The notes under the pieces: model-generated
What the model was told of the DNA's origin: nothing
The model's database searches: none
The model's input: the letters and a program-made list of their open reading frames with translations, nothing else
Shown here: positions 1 through 5,649 of the stretch, in pieces
Layout of the letters: every line of letters starts with the position of its first letter
How positions within the stretch are numbered: the stretch's first letter is position 1
Position numbers and translations under genes: made by a program
Assembly (NCBI GenBank): GCA_020025055.1
Contig: JAHHST010000080.1
Span: 1 to 5,858 of the forward strand
Direction of reading: 5' to 3'
Length of the DNA: 5,858 nt
From: Longicatena sp.
GTDB lineage: Bacteria > Bacillota_I > Bacilli_A > Erysipelotrichales > Erysipelotrichaceae

Positions 1-28
1 ATTCAAATACTACTTTTTTATATAAATT

Positions 29-60
29 AAAAAGGCTATTGATCATTGAATCAACAGCCT
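29..60 (-). terminator. Rho-independent terminator of the tig-lon-engB operon
   Basis: Read on the minus strand, an imperfect hairpin begins 11 bases after the engB stop codon and runs into five T. The outer arms AGGCT (33-37) and AGCCT (56-60) pair perfectly. After one A/C mismatch, a second 5-bp stem forms (39-43 with 50-54) around a six-base loop. The T run corresponds to the A run at 29-33. Its place directly after engB, with no further gene in the remaining bases, marks the end of the operon. In Bacillus hemA follows ysxC; here transcription appears to stop. Confidence 0.85.
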
Positions 61-71
61 CATAAATATTT

Positions 72-671
72 CTATTTATTTTTTCCTTCAAATATAGGAA
101 TTAAGTATTTCCAAACTTCTTCCATTCCAATCTTCTTTTCAGCAGAAAATGGAAATAATGGTTCATTATCTCTTAATTCTAATTCTCTTCGAATCATTTT
201 TAATTGATTCTTTAACTTTGTAGAAGGTAATTTATCAATTTTAGTTGCAACAATCGCAACTGGAATTTCATAATATCTAGCAAATTCCAACATTGTTAAA
301 TCATCATCTGTAGGTTTATGTCGTGAATCCACTAGAATTACGACACCTTTTTTTTGTTCACGCTCAGAAAAATAATCTTCCATCATTTGCCCAAACAATA
401 ATAATTGCTTTTTAGATATGTTTGCGTATCCATATCCTGGAACATCAACAAACATATATTTATCGTCAAGATTAAAGAAATTCAATAATCTTGTTTTCCC
501 TGGTGTATTTCCCACATAAGCTAACTTTTTTCGTGTACACATTGTATTGATAAAACTACTTTTACCTACATTACTTCGTCCTGCCAATACAATTTCAGGT
601 AAAGTAGTATCTGGCCAAGATTTTTTATCTGGTGCAGATACTACTAATTCAGCTTTATTAAAGGTAATCAT
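72..671 (-). CDS. engB: Ribosome biogenesis GTP-binding protein EngB/YsxC
   Basis: This is an essential TRAFAC-class GTPase (YihA/YsxC family) that acts in the cytoplasm on late 50S subunit assembly. At 199 residues it has the usual family length. All the GTPase motifs are intact: G1 P-loop GRSNVGKS (31-38), the G2 region TPGKT (56-60), G3 DVPGYG (76-81), G4 TKID (143-146) and G5 FSAEKKIG (175-182). The N-terminal strand leading into LPEIVLAG is typical of the family, so the ATG at 671 is the natural start. That ATG lies one base after the lon stop codon. A GGTGA Shine-Dalgarno-like sequence (678-682) sits inside the last sense codons of lon, so translation is probably coupled to lon. The gene ends with TAG just before the operon terminator. 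The lon-engB order matches lonA-ysxC of Bacillus. Nothing is truncated or unusual in the protein, and the family assignment is very secure. Confidence 0.97.
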   Translation of the reverse strand: MITFNKAELVVSAPDKKSWPDTTLPEIVLAGRSNVGKSSFINTMCTRKKLAYVGNTPGKTRLLNFFNLDDKYMFVDVPGYGYANISKKQLLLFGQMMEDYFSEREQKKGVVILVDSRHKPTDDDLTMLEFARYYEIPVAIVATKIDKLPSTKLKNQLKMIRRELELRDNEPLFPFSAEKKIGMEEVWKYLIPIFEGKNK

Positions 672-672
672 A

Positions 673-2997
673 TTATTTCACCAAAGCCACATCTAAAACT
701 TGAGAAACTTTTTCAACTGGAATAAATGTGATACTATCTTTTACTGTTTGTGGAACATCATCTAAGTCTTTTACATTTGCTTTAGGAATGACAATTGTTG
801 TAATTCCACAACGATGTGCAGCCATAGATTTTTCTTTTAATCCACCAATTGGTAAGACATGTCCTCTTAATGTAACTTCTCCTGTCATAGCTAAATCAGA
901 TTTTACTGGAGTATTTGTTAAGCTAGAAATTAATGCAGTCGTTAATGTAACACCTGCACTTGGTCCATCCTTTGGAACAGCTCCTTCAGGAACATGAATA
1001 TGAACATCATTATTTTCAAAGAATTCTGGCTTAATTTTATATTTCTTAGCATTTGCACGAATATAATCATAAGCAATTGTAGCAGATTCTTTCATGACAT
1101 CCCCTAATTGTCCAGTAATCACAAGTTTACCTTTTCCTTCGAAATGATTTACTTCAATTTGTAATACATCTCCACCAAAAGAAGTATATGCTAATCCAGT
1201 AACTGTTCCAACTTGATCTTTCTTTTCACGTTTACCATATTCGAATTTTTCATTTCCAAGCCATTCATGAATTAACTTCTTAGTTACTTTAATAGAGCGT
1301 TTATTATCTTTTAAAATCGCCAATACACTCTTTCTACATATTGTTGCAATTGTACGTTCTAATTGACGTACACCACTCTCTCTAGTGTAATATTGAATGA
1401 TATAAGTAATCATATCATCATCAATTTTTAATTGACTTGGTTTCAATCCATTTTCTTTAAGTTGCTTACGAATTAAATGGCGTTTTGCAATTTCTACTTT
1501 TTCTAATTCTGTATAAGATGATAATTCAATAATTTCTAGACGATCTCTTAAAGCATTTGGAATATTTTCTAAGTAATTTGCTGTAGCAATAAATAATACC
1601 TTACTTAAATCATATGGTTCTTCAATATAGTGATCTGAGAAGACTTGATTTTGTTCAGGATCTAATACTTCTAACATTGCACTTGCTGGATCACCTTTAT
1701 AATCACTTGCCATCTTATCAATTTCATCAATTAAGAATACCGGATTCACTGTACCTGCTTTTTTCATTGCCTGAATAAAGCGACCTGGCATACTACCCAA
1801 ATAAGTTCTGCGATGCCCACGGATTTCAGATTCATCCTTAACTCCACCCAATGAAATTTTAACAAATTTTCGATCAAGTGCTCTTGCAACAGATTTCGCC
1901 AACGAAGTCTTTCCAACTCCTGGTGGACCAACTAAACAAATAATTGGTGCTTTTAATGAATTTGTCATTTGTTTTACAGCTAAATATTCAAGAATTCTTT
2001 CTTTGATTTTTTTCAATCCAAAATGATCGGCATCTAAAATATCACTAGCTACTTGTAAGTCATCATTGTCCTTACTTTCTTGCCACCAAGGTAAATTCAT
2101 CATCCAATCGATATAAGTTTTAATCACACCAGATTCTCCAGCTGCAGCAGGTAACATTTCATAACGGCTCAATTCCTCTTTTACTTTTGCCTTTACATAA
2201 TCTGGATATGGATTTTCATCTAAACGACGACGAATTTCATCAGCATCACTATCAGAGTCAGGAACATCTCCTAATTCTTCTTTGATTGCTCTCATTTTTT
2301 CACGTAGATAAAACTCTTTTTGATTTTCTTCAATACGTGTTTTTACCTTTTCGTTGATTTTATTTTCAATTTTTGATAACTGTTTTTCATTTTCAATTTC
2401 TTTAAGAATTAAAAGTAAACGATCGTTAATTCCTGCAGTTTCTAATAATTCTTGACGTTTTTCTAATGATAATGGAAATAATTGAGAAACTTGATCAGCT
2501 AATTCTACTGCACTAATGCCTTTTGCTAATTCTTGAATCATTTCTTTAGGTATTGCTTGAGAAACTGCATCAATTTCTTCAAATTGTTGTGCAATTTTTC
2601 TTACTAAAGCAACTTCTTCCATTTCATCTTGTTGAACATCTGGAACAATAATAGCACCTGCACTCATCATTGATTCATCATCCATGATTGTTTCGATACG
2701 GACACGTTCCATTCCTTTAAATTTCACTCTCAAATATCCGTCCATCTTGCGAATATGACGAATTTGACATAATGTACCTACAGTATATAAATCTTCCATT
2801 TTAGGTGCTTCAACTGTTAAATCCTTTTGAGCAACTAAAATTACTTGACTATCCGTATTTTTCTGGGCTTCTTCCACAGCATGTACAGATTTATCTCTCC
2901 CCACATCAATAATTACATCTTGATTAGGAAACACTACGACACCACGTGTACAAACTAAAGGTAATTGTACATTTATATTTGTATCGATTTCACTCAT
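673..2997 (-). CDS. lon: ATP-dependent endopeptidase La (Lon protease)
   Basis: Cytoplasmic AAA+ serine protease that unfolds and degrades misfolded and selected regulatory proteins as a hexamer. The 774 residues equal the length of Bacillus LonA. Domains in order: an N-terminal substrate-binding LON domain (about 10-200); a helical, coiled-coil-like linker (about 200-300) with an acidic stretch near 244-255; the AAA+ module (about 310-580) with Walker A GPPGVGKT (357-364), Walker B FLIDEID (421-427), a sensor-1 Asn near 474, a probable arginine finger at R486 and a sensor-2 Arg near 544; and a C-terminal peptidase domain (about 590-774) with the Ser-Lys dyad S680 in PKDGPSAG and K721 in GGLKEK. 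There is no membrane segment, so it is LonA-type, not LonB. The ATG at 2997 has AAAGGAG (3007-3013) nine bases upstream. A terminator-like hairpin separates it from tig, so expression may depend partly on read-through. I see no CIRCE or CtsR heat-shock operator in front of it. Confidence 0.98.
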   Translation of the reverse strand: MSEIDTNINVQLPLVCTRGVVVFPNQDVIIDVGRDKSVHAVEEAQKNTDSQVILVAQKDLTVEAPKMEDLYTVGTLCQIRHIRKMDGYLRVKFKGMERVRIETIMDDESMMSAGAIIVPDVQQDEMEEVALVRKIAQQFEEIDAVSQAIPKEMIQELAKGISAVELADQVSQLFPLSLEKRQELLETAGINDRLLLILKEIENEKQLSKIENKINEKVKTRIEENQKEFYLREKMRAIKEELGDVPDSDSDADEIRRRLDENPYPDYVKAKVKEELSRYEMLPAAAGESGVIKTYIDWMMNLPWWQESKDNDDLQVASDILDADHFGLKKIKERILEYLAVKQMTNSLKAPIICLVGPPGVGKTSLAKSVARALDRKFVKISLGGVKDESEIRGHRRTYLGSMPGRFIQAMKKAGTVNPVFLIDEIDKMASDYKGDPASAMLEVLDPEQNQVFSDHYIEEPYDLSKVLFIATANYLENIPNALRDRLEIIELSSYTELEKVEIAKRHLIRKQLKENGLKPSQLKIDDDMITYIIQYYTRESGVRQLERTIATICRKSVLAILKDNKRSIKVTKKLIHEWLGNEKFEYGKREKKDQVGTVTGLAYTSFGGDVLQIEVNHFEGKGKLVITGQLGDVMKESATIAYDYIRANAKKYKIKPEFFENNDVHIHVPEGAVPKDGPSAGVTLTTALISSLTNTPVKSDLAMTGEVTLRGHVLPIGGLKEKSMAAHRCGITTIVIPKANVKDLDDVPQTVKDSITFIPVEKVSQVLDVALVK

Positions 2998-3021
2998 TTG
3001 TATACACTCCTTTCATAAGCC

Positions 3022-3045
3022 AAAAAAGACGCGGATGCGTCTTTT
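3022..3045 (-). terminator. Terminator-like hairpin (possible attenuator) between tig and lon
   Basis: On the minus strand this is a perfect 9-bp stem, AAAAGACGC pairing with GCGTCTTTT, around a four-base loop (3033-3036). Six T follow from 3027 to 3022, four of them in the stem. It starts seven bases after the tig stop codon, and only 24 bases separate its T run from the lon ATG. The shape is that of an intrinsic terminator. I see no clear promoter between it and lon, so partial termination that lowers lon and engB relative to tig is the simplest reading. A role as a processing or 3'-end stabilising hairpin is also possible. Confidence 0.8.
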
Positions 3046-3051
3046 GTAGCA

Positions 3052-4329
3052 TTACTTACCAGCAGTTTCTTTAATCATTTCTAATGCTTTACGATTACGT
3101 AAGTCATGTGAAATAGCATCACTACTAATTAACTGTTTTACCTGTTCTAATGGCATATTGTAAGTTGTTGCCACAGTTTCTAATTCTTTGTTAATATCTT
3201 CTTCGCTGATTTCGATATTTTCTGCTTTACCAATAGCTTCAAGTACTAAACGAACTTTCACTCTGTTAACAGCATCTTTTCCAACTTCTTCACGAATCAT
3301 TTCATCTGTTTGACCAGTGATTTGTTTGAATTGATCAACGCTGAATCCTTGAGATGTTAAACGTTGTTCGAATTCTCTTACTAATGAATCTGCTTCATCA
3401 TCGATCATTACTTGTGGAATTTCAACTTCAGCAGCATCACATACTGCAGTTAATAAAGCATCTTCGAATTTGTCTTCAGCAACTTTTGCTTTACTTGTTT
3501 CTAAGTTTTTACGTGCATATTCTTTATATGCATCTACTGTTTCAACATCTTTGATTTTTGCTTGTTTTACTAATTCATCATTTAATTCAGGTAATACTTT
3601 TTCTTTGATATCATGAACAGTTACTTTGAATACTACAGGTTGTCCTGCTAATTCTTTTTCTTGATAATCTTCAGGGAATGTAACGTTGATTTCTTTTGAT
3701 TCTTCGCTAGCCATTCCTAATAATTGTTCTTCAAATCCAGGGATGAATGAACCACTACCAATTACTAATGGATAAGATTCAGCTTTTCCGCCTTCGAATG
3801 GAACACCATCTTTAAATCCTTCAAAATCGATTTCAGCTGTATCTCCATTTTCAACTTTACCGTCTTCTTTTAATACTAAATCAGCAAAGCGTCCTTGTAA
3901 AGCAGTTAATTCAGCTTCAACATCTTCATCAGTTACAGTTGCATCGTCTTTTTTAATATCTAAATTTTTGTATGCTCCTAATTTAACTTCAGGTTTAACA
4001 GTAATATAGAATTTTAATACTGCTTTTTCTTCATCAATACTTTCAATATCTAAATTTGGTCTTGCTACAGCGAAAAGATCATGTTCTTTTACACCTTCCA
4101 TCAATGCATCTGAAGCTACTTCATCAATTGCTTCAGCTAAGATTGCTTGTGTACCAATTTGTTTTTTAATTAATGCTACTGGAGCGTGTCCTTTACGGAA
4201 ACCTGGAAGGTTTACTTTTTTTACTAATTTATTTAAAGCTTTTTTCTGAGCTTTTTTCCATGTTTCACCTTCTACAGTTGTTGTTAATTCACCAGTTGAT
4301 TTTTCTTTTAGTTCCCATGTTGAACTCAT
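3052..4329 (-). CDS. tig: Trigger factor (ribosome-associated chaperone and peptidyl-prolyl isomerase)
   Basis: Trigger factor binds the 50S subunit beside the polypeptide exit and shields nascent chains; its middle domain catalyses prolyl cis/trans isomerisation. The 425 residues match the Bacillus protein (about 424). Three domains are visible. The N-terminal ribosome-binding domain (about 1-120) contains the ribosome-docking signature GFRKGHAP (43-50). The FKBP-type isomerase domain (about 155-242) contains DFEGFKDGVPFEGG and the hallmark GSFIPGFEEQLLGM (193-206). The C-terminal substrate-cradling helical domain (about 250-425) is rich in acidic and basic residues. The ATG at 4329 has a strong AGGAGGT (4338-4344) eight bases upstream. 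An ATG at 4337 overlaps the Shine-Dalgarno and is out of frame, so it can be ignored. The gene lies 39 bases after the stop of the uncharacterised gene, with no convincing promoter of its own, so it is probably cotranscribed from 5124-5152. The protein looks complete and ordinary. Confidence 0.98.
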   Translation of the reverse strand: MSSTWELKEKSTGELTTTVEGETWKKAQKKALNKLVKKVNLPGFRKGHAPVALIKKQIGTQAILAEAIDEVASDALMEGVKEHDLFAVARPNLDIESIDEEKAVLKFYITVKPEVKLGAYKNLDIKKDDATVTDEDVEAELTALQGRFADLVLKEDGKVENGDTAEIDFEGFKDGVPFEGGKAESYPLVIGSGSFIPGFEEQLLGMASEESKEINVTFPEDYQEKELAGQPVVFKVTVHDIKEKVLPELNDELVKQAKIKDVETVDAYKEYARKNLETSKAKVAEDKFEDALLTAVCDAAEVEIPQVMIDDEADSLVREFEQRLTSQGFSVDQFKQITGQTDEMIREEVGKDAVNRVKVRLVLEAIGKAENIEISEEDINKELETVATTYNMPLEQVKQLISSDAISHDLRNRKALEMIKETAGK

Positions 4330-4368
4330 TGTTCATACCTCCTAATACACCAAATTACATTCTACATG

Positions 4369-5094
4369 TTAAAATTCATGTCTACTTAATAATAATTCAT
4401 AACCACTATTTTGTGCAAGTCCTTTTTCTTCAAGAAATTGATAAAATGCTTCCATTTCTTCATGTGCAGCGAAAACATAGCGTACAACTCCTAAGGCCAT
4501 TCCTAAAGCATCTTCTTCTTCAATGTTATATGGTAATCGAAGATAAGCTTCTTTCACTAACGTTTCGACGCACATCATAGTAAATGTTGGATTTTCATTT
4601 TCAAACCAATCTTTAATATATTGAACTGCTTGAACTGCACCATCGCTTTCCATTGGTGCCTCAATAAAACAAGGCGCAAATGTAATCACGCAACCATCCA
4701 TTTCTGTTGTGAATTCATCGCTCACATTCTGATCCATTAATGCTTCAATGATATATGAACGAATCAAATAATGTGGATTGTTTTCCAAATACTTACGAAT
4801 CGCATCGAAATGATTACGAATATTACTTTTCCTTAATTGTTCAATCGCAAGAAACTGTTCTTCTAAAGAGCCTTGCAACAAACGTTCGATATCTTCTTCA
4901 CTATAACTAGGTAACGTACTCACTTGAGTTTCACTTTTACATACATTGTAGTAATCAATCAAAGGCTGTTCATATTCTTTAGGAATATACGGCATAGATA
5001 ATTCTTCTTCAAGAATTGCATAAGCTTTTTTATAATCTTTATTTTCTACTAAGCCATTTACTTTTTTTAGAATATTTTCATAATAAGTATCCAT
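4369..5094 (-). CDS. Uncharacterised helical-repeat protein (DUF3196-like)
   Basis: A soluble 241-residue protein with no signal peptide, membrane segment or catalytic motif that I recognise. It is acidic and appears almost entirely helical. Residues 1-52 resemble a TPR-like helical hairpin (a YKKAYAILEEEL helix followed by the MPYIPKEYEQPL segment). Residues 64-123 look like a pair of HEAT/TPR-like units, with a Ser/Pro/Thr-rich linker near 56-65. The C-terminal part is helical and ends in LLLSRHEF. The N-terminal pattern recalls DUF3196 proteins of Firmicutes and Mollicutes, whose function is unknown; I hold that assignment with moderate confidence. The start at 5094 is chosen because AAAGGAG (5100-5106) lies five bases upstream and because the promoter -10 box at 5124-5129 places the transcript start near 5117. 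An upstream in-frame ATG at 5133 lies outside the predicted transcript and has no ribosome binding site. It is first in the operon with tig, so a link to protein folding or translation is possible but only by association. Confidence 0.85.
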   Translation of the reverse strand: MDTYYENILKKVNGLVENKDYKKAYAILEEELSMPYIPKEYEQPLIDYYNVCKSETQVSTLPSYSEEDIERLLQGSLEEQFLAIEQLRKSNIRNHFDAIRKYLENNPHYLIRSYIIEALMDQNVSDEFTTEMDGCVITFAPCFIEAPMESDGAVQAVQYIKDWFENENPTFTMMCVETLVKEAYLRLPYNIEEEDALGMALGVVRYVFAAHEEMEAFYQFLEEKGLAQNSGYELLLSRHEF

Positions 5095-5099
5095 GATAT

Positions 5100-5106
5100 C
5101 TCCTTT
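5100..5106 (-). promoter_or_regulatory. Ribosome binding site that fixes the start of the DUF3196-like gene
   Basis: AAAGGAG on the minus strand, five bases before the ATG at 5094. It is the only good Shine-Dalgarno near the 5' end of this reading frame. It favours the 241-residue product over a form 13 residues longer that would begin at 5133. Confidence 0.85.
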
Positions 5107-5123
5107 ACGACTAAACATATAAT

Positions 5124-5152
5124 AATATAGCATATTTCATAGTTTTTATCAA
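5124..5152 (-). promoter_or_regulatory. Extended -10 sigma-A promoter of the DUF3196-like/tig/lon/engB operon
   Basis: On the minus strand the -35 box TTGATA (5152-5147) is followed by a 17-base spacer and the -10 box TATATT (5129-5124). A TGC directly before the -10 box gives an extended -10 element. Transcription would start near 5117, leaving a short leader of about 22 bases before the ATG at 5094. This is the best promoter match in the window on the minus strand and the only strong candidate to drive the four-gene operon. Confidence 0.85.
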
Positions 5153-5169
5153 TTAATATATACACTAAG

Positions 5170-5199
5170 ATTGTACAAATATGCTTAAGAATAAAGCAA
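5170..5199 (-). promoter_or_regulatory. Possible second upstream promoter for the operon
   Basis: On the minus strand TTGCTT (5199-5194) and TACAAT (5175-5170) are separated by 18 bases. The match is fair but occurs in AT-rich DNA, where chance matches are common. If active it would add about 45 bases of leader ahead of the main start site. Confidence 0.3.
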
Positions 5200-5219
5200 G
5201 AGAAATGCACAATTCTCTT
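5198..5219. repeat. Perfect 7-bp inverted repeat in the divergent spacer
   Basis: AAGAGAA (5198-5204) and TTCTCTT (5213-5219) are exact reverse complements around an eight-base spacer. No T run follows on either strand, so it is not a good terminator. It lies between the operon promoter and the tRNA promoter, and its left arm overlaps the possible -35 box at 5194-5199. It could be a protein-binding site or a chance palindrome; I recognise no known operator. The rest of 5153-5280 is AT-rich DNA without any supportable gene. Confidence 0.4.
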
Positions 5220-5280
5220 CAATAAAAAAAGATATTTGAAACTATTTTTTATTTTTTTCAAAAAAAACTTCAATTTAATC

Positions 5281-5309
5281 TTGAATTATATAAAAATATT
5301 TGTTATTAT
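5281..5309 (+). promoter_or_regulatory. Promoter of the tRNA-Arg gene
   Basis: The -35 box TTGAAT (5281-5286), a 17-base spacer and the -10 box TATTAT (5304-5309) are preceded by TGT, an extended -10 element. Transcription would start near 5316, about 11 bases before the mature tRNA. The upstream A/T tracts at roughly 5242-5276 resemble an UP element, as is common in front of stable RNA genes. The promoter faces away from the protein operon. Confidence 0.8.
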
Positions 5310-5326
5310 TAATGGGCGTTAGAGAT

Positions 5327-5403
5327 GTCCACGTAGCTCAGCTGGATAGAGCATGCGCCTTCTAAGCGCACGGTCGGGGGTTCGAATCCCTCCGTGGACG
5401 CCA
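5327..5403 (+). tRNA. tRNA-Arg, anticodon TCT, with encoded CCA
   Basis: A full cloverleaf of 77 bases can be drawn. The 7-bp acceptor stem GTCCACG (5327-5333) pairs with CGTGGAC (5393-5399). The D stem is GCTC (5336-5339) with GAGC (5349-5352). The anticodon stem TGCGC/GCGCA (5354-5358 and 5366-5370) encloses the loop CTTCTAA with anticodon TCT (5361-5363). The T arm has GGTTCGAATCC in a 5-bp stem with one G-T pair. The discriminator base is G5400 and CCA is encoded at 5401-5403. It reads the arginine codons AGA and AGG, which are heavily used in AT-rich genomes. The gene appears intact and is transcribed as a single tRNA unit with its own promoter and terminator. Confidence 0.98.
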
Positions 5404-5415
5404 TTCTAATGAATT

Positions 5416-5451
5416 AAGGATTAATTCTATATATAGTATTAATCCTTTTTT
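5416..5451 (+). terminator. Rho-independent terminator of the tRNA-Arg gene
   Basis: A perfect 10-bp stem AAGGATTAAT (5416-5425) pairs with ATTAATCCTT (5438-5447) and continues into a T run to 5451. The loop contains the self-complementary CTATATATAG (5427-5436), which could lengthen the stem beyond one T/T mismatch. It begins 13 bases after the CCA end. Confidence 0.9.
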
Positions 5452-5480
5452 GTTTCTGTTTTGTTTTATTCATATAAAAG

Positions 5481-5533
5481 AGGTTATAACAGTTGAATGA
5501 TTTTTAATCTTTCAGGTCTGTTAGCCTTTTTTT
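5481..5533 (+). terminator. Second, longer terminator-like hairpin downstream of tRNA-Arg
   Basis: AGGTT (5481-5485) pairs with AGCCT (5523-5527, one G-T pair). After a two-base bulge, AACAG (5488-5492) pairs with CTGTT (5518-5522). Further short stems, TGAA with TTCA and GATT with AATC, extend it towards a three-base loop near 5503-5505. Seven T follow at 5527-5533. It could be a backup terminator for the tRNA transcript or a barrier between the tRNA and the transposase remnant. It holds no open reading frame. Confidence 0.55.
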
Positions 5534-5555
5534 ATATTCCTTAAATTTTGATAAT

Positions 5556-5598
5556 AAAAAATGCCCATCATTGTAGTTTCTCACAATTTTTGAGCATT
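5556..5598 (-). terminator. Terminator-like hairpin after the transposase remnant
   Basis: Read on the minus strand, AATGC (5598-5594) pairs with GCATT (5564-5560) and ATTGT (5587-5583) pairs with ACAAT (5574-5570). An internal loop lies between the two stems, and T-rich sequence follows (six A at 5556-5561 on the plus strand). It sits 17 bases after the stop codon at 5615 of one transposase frame and 52 bases after the other stop at 5650, as expected for the end of an insertion-sequence gene. The internal loop makes it weaker than the other terminators here. Confidence 0.5.
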
Positions 5599-5649
5599 AT
5601 AAAAACATCTTTCTTTATTTTTGTTTTAAATGATCATTTTTGTACATAT

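Noticed and set aside
728..997. Plus-strand open frame of 89 residues inside lon
   Set aside because: It is antisense to the highly conserved Lon peptidase domain, with no promoter or ribosome binding site; a shadow frame.
4351..4385. A separate tig promoter in the gap before tig (TAGAAT-like -10 at about 4350-4365 and an ACATG...CATGT palindrome)
   Set aside because: No acceptable -35 box at the right spacing, and the palindrome is short and overlaps the end of the upstream gene; not enough to call.
4173..4580. Plus-strand open frame of 135 residues across the tig start
   Set aside because: It is antisense to tig and the DUF3196-like gene, and its Leu-rich low-complexity translation reflects the reverse of Lys/Glu codons; a shadow frame.
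5095..5133. A 13-residue N-terminal extension of the DUF3196-like gene starting at 5133
   Set aside because: The ATG lies upstream of the -10 box and of the predicted transcription start, without a ribosome binding site; the ATG at 5094 has an excellent one.
5067..5273. Minus-strand open frame of 68 residues upstream of the DUF3196-like gene
   Set aside because: It spans the operon promoter and overlaps the start of the real gene, has no ribosome binding site, and its Ile/Phe/Lys/Tyr-rich composition is what AT-rich noncoding DNA gives.
5311..5405. Complementarity between AATGG just before the tRNA and CCATT at its CCA end
   Set aside because: The predicted transcription start near 5316 leaves AATGG outside the transcript, so pairing in RNA is unlikely; probably chance.
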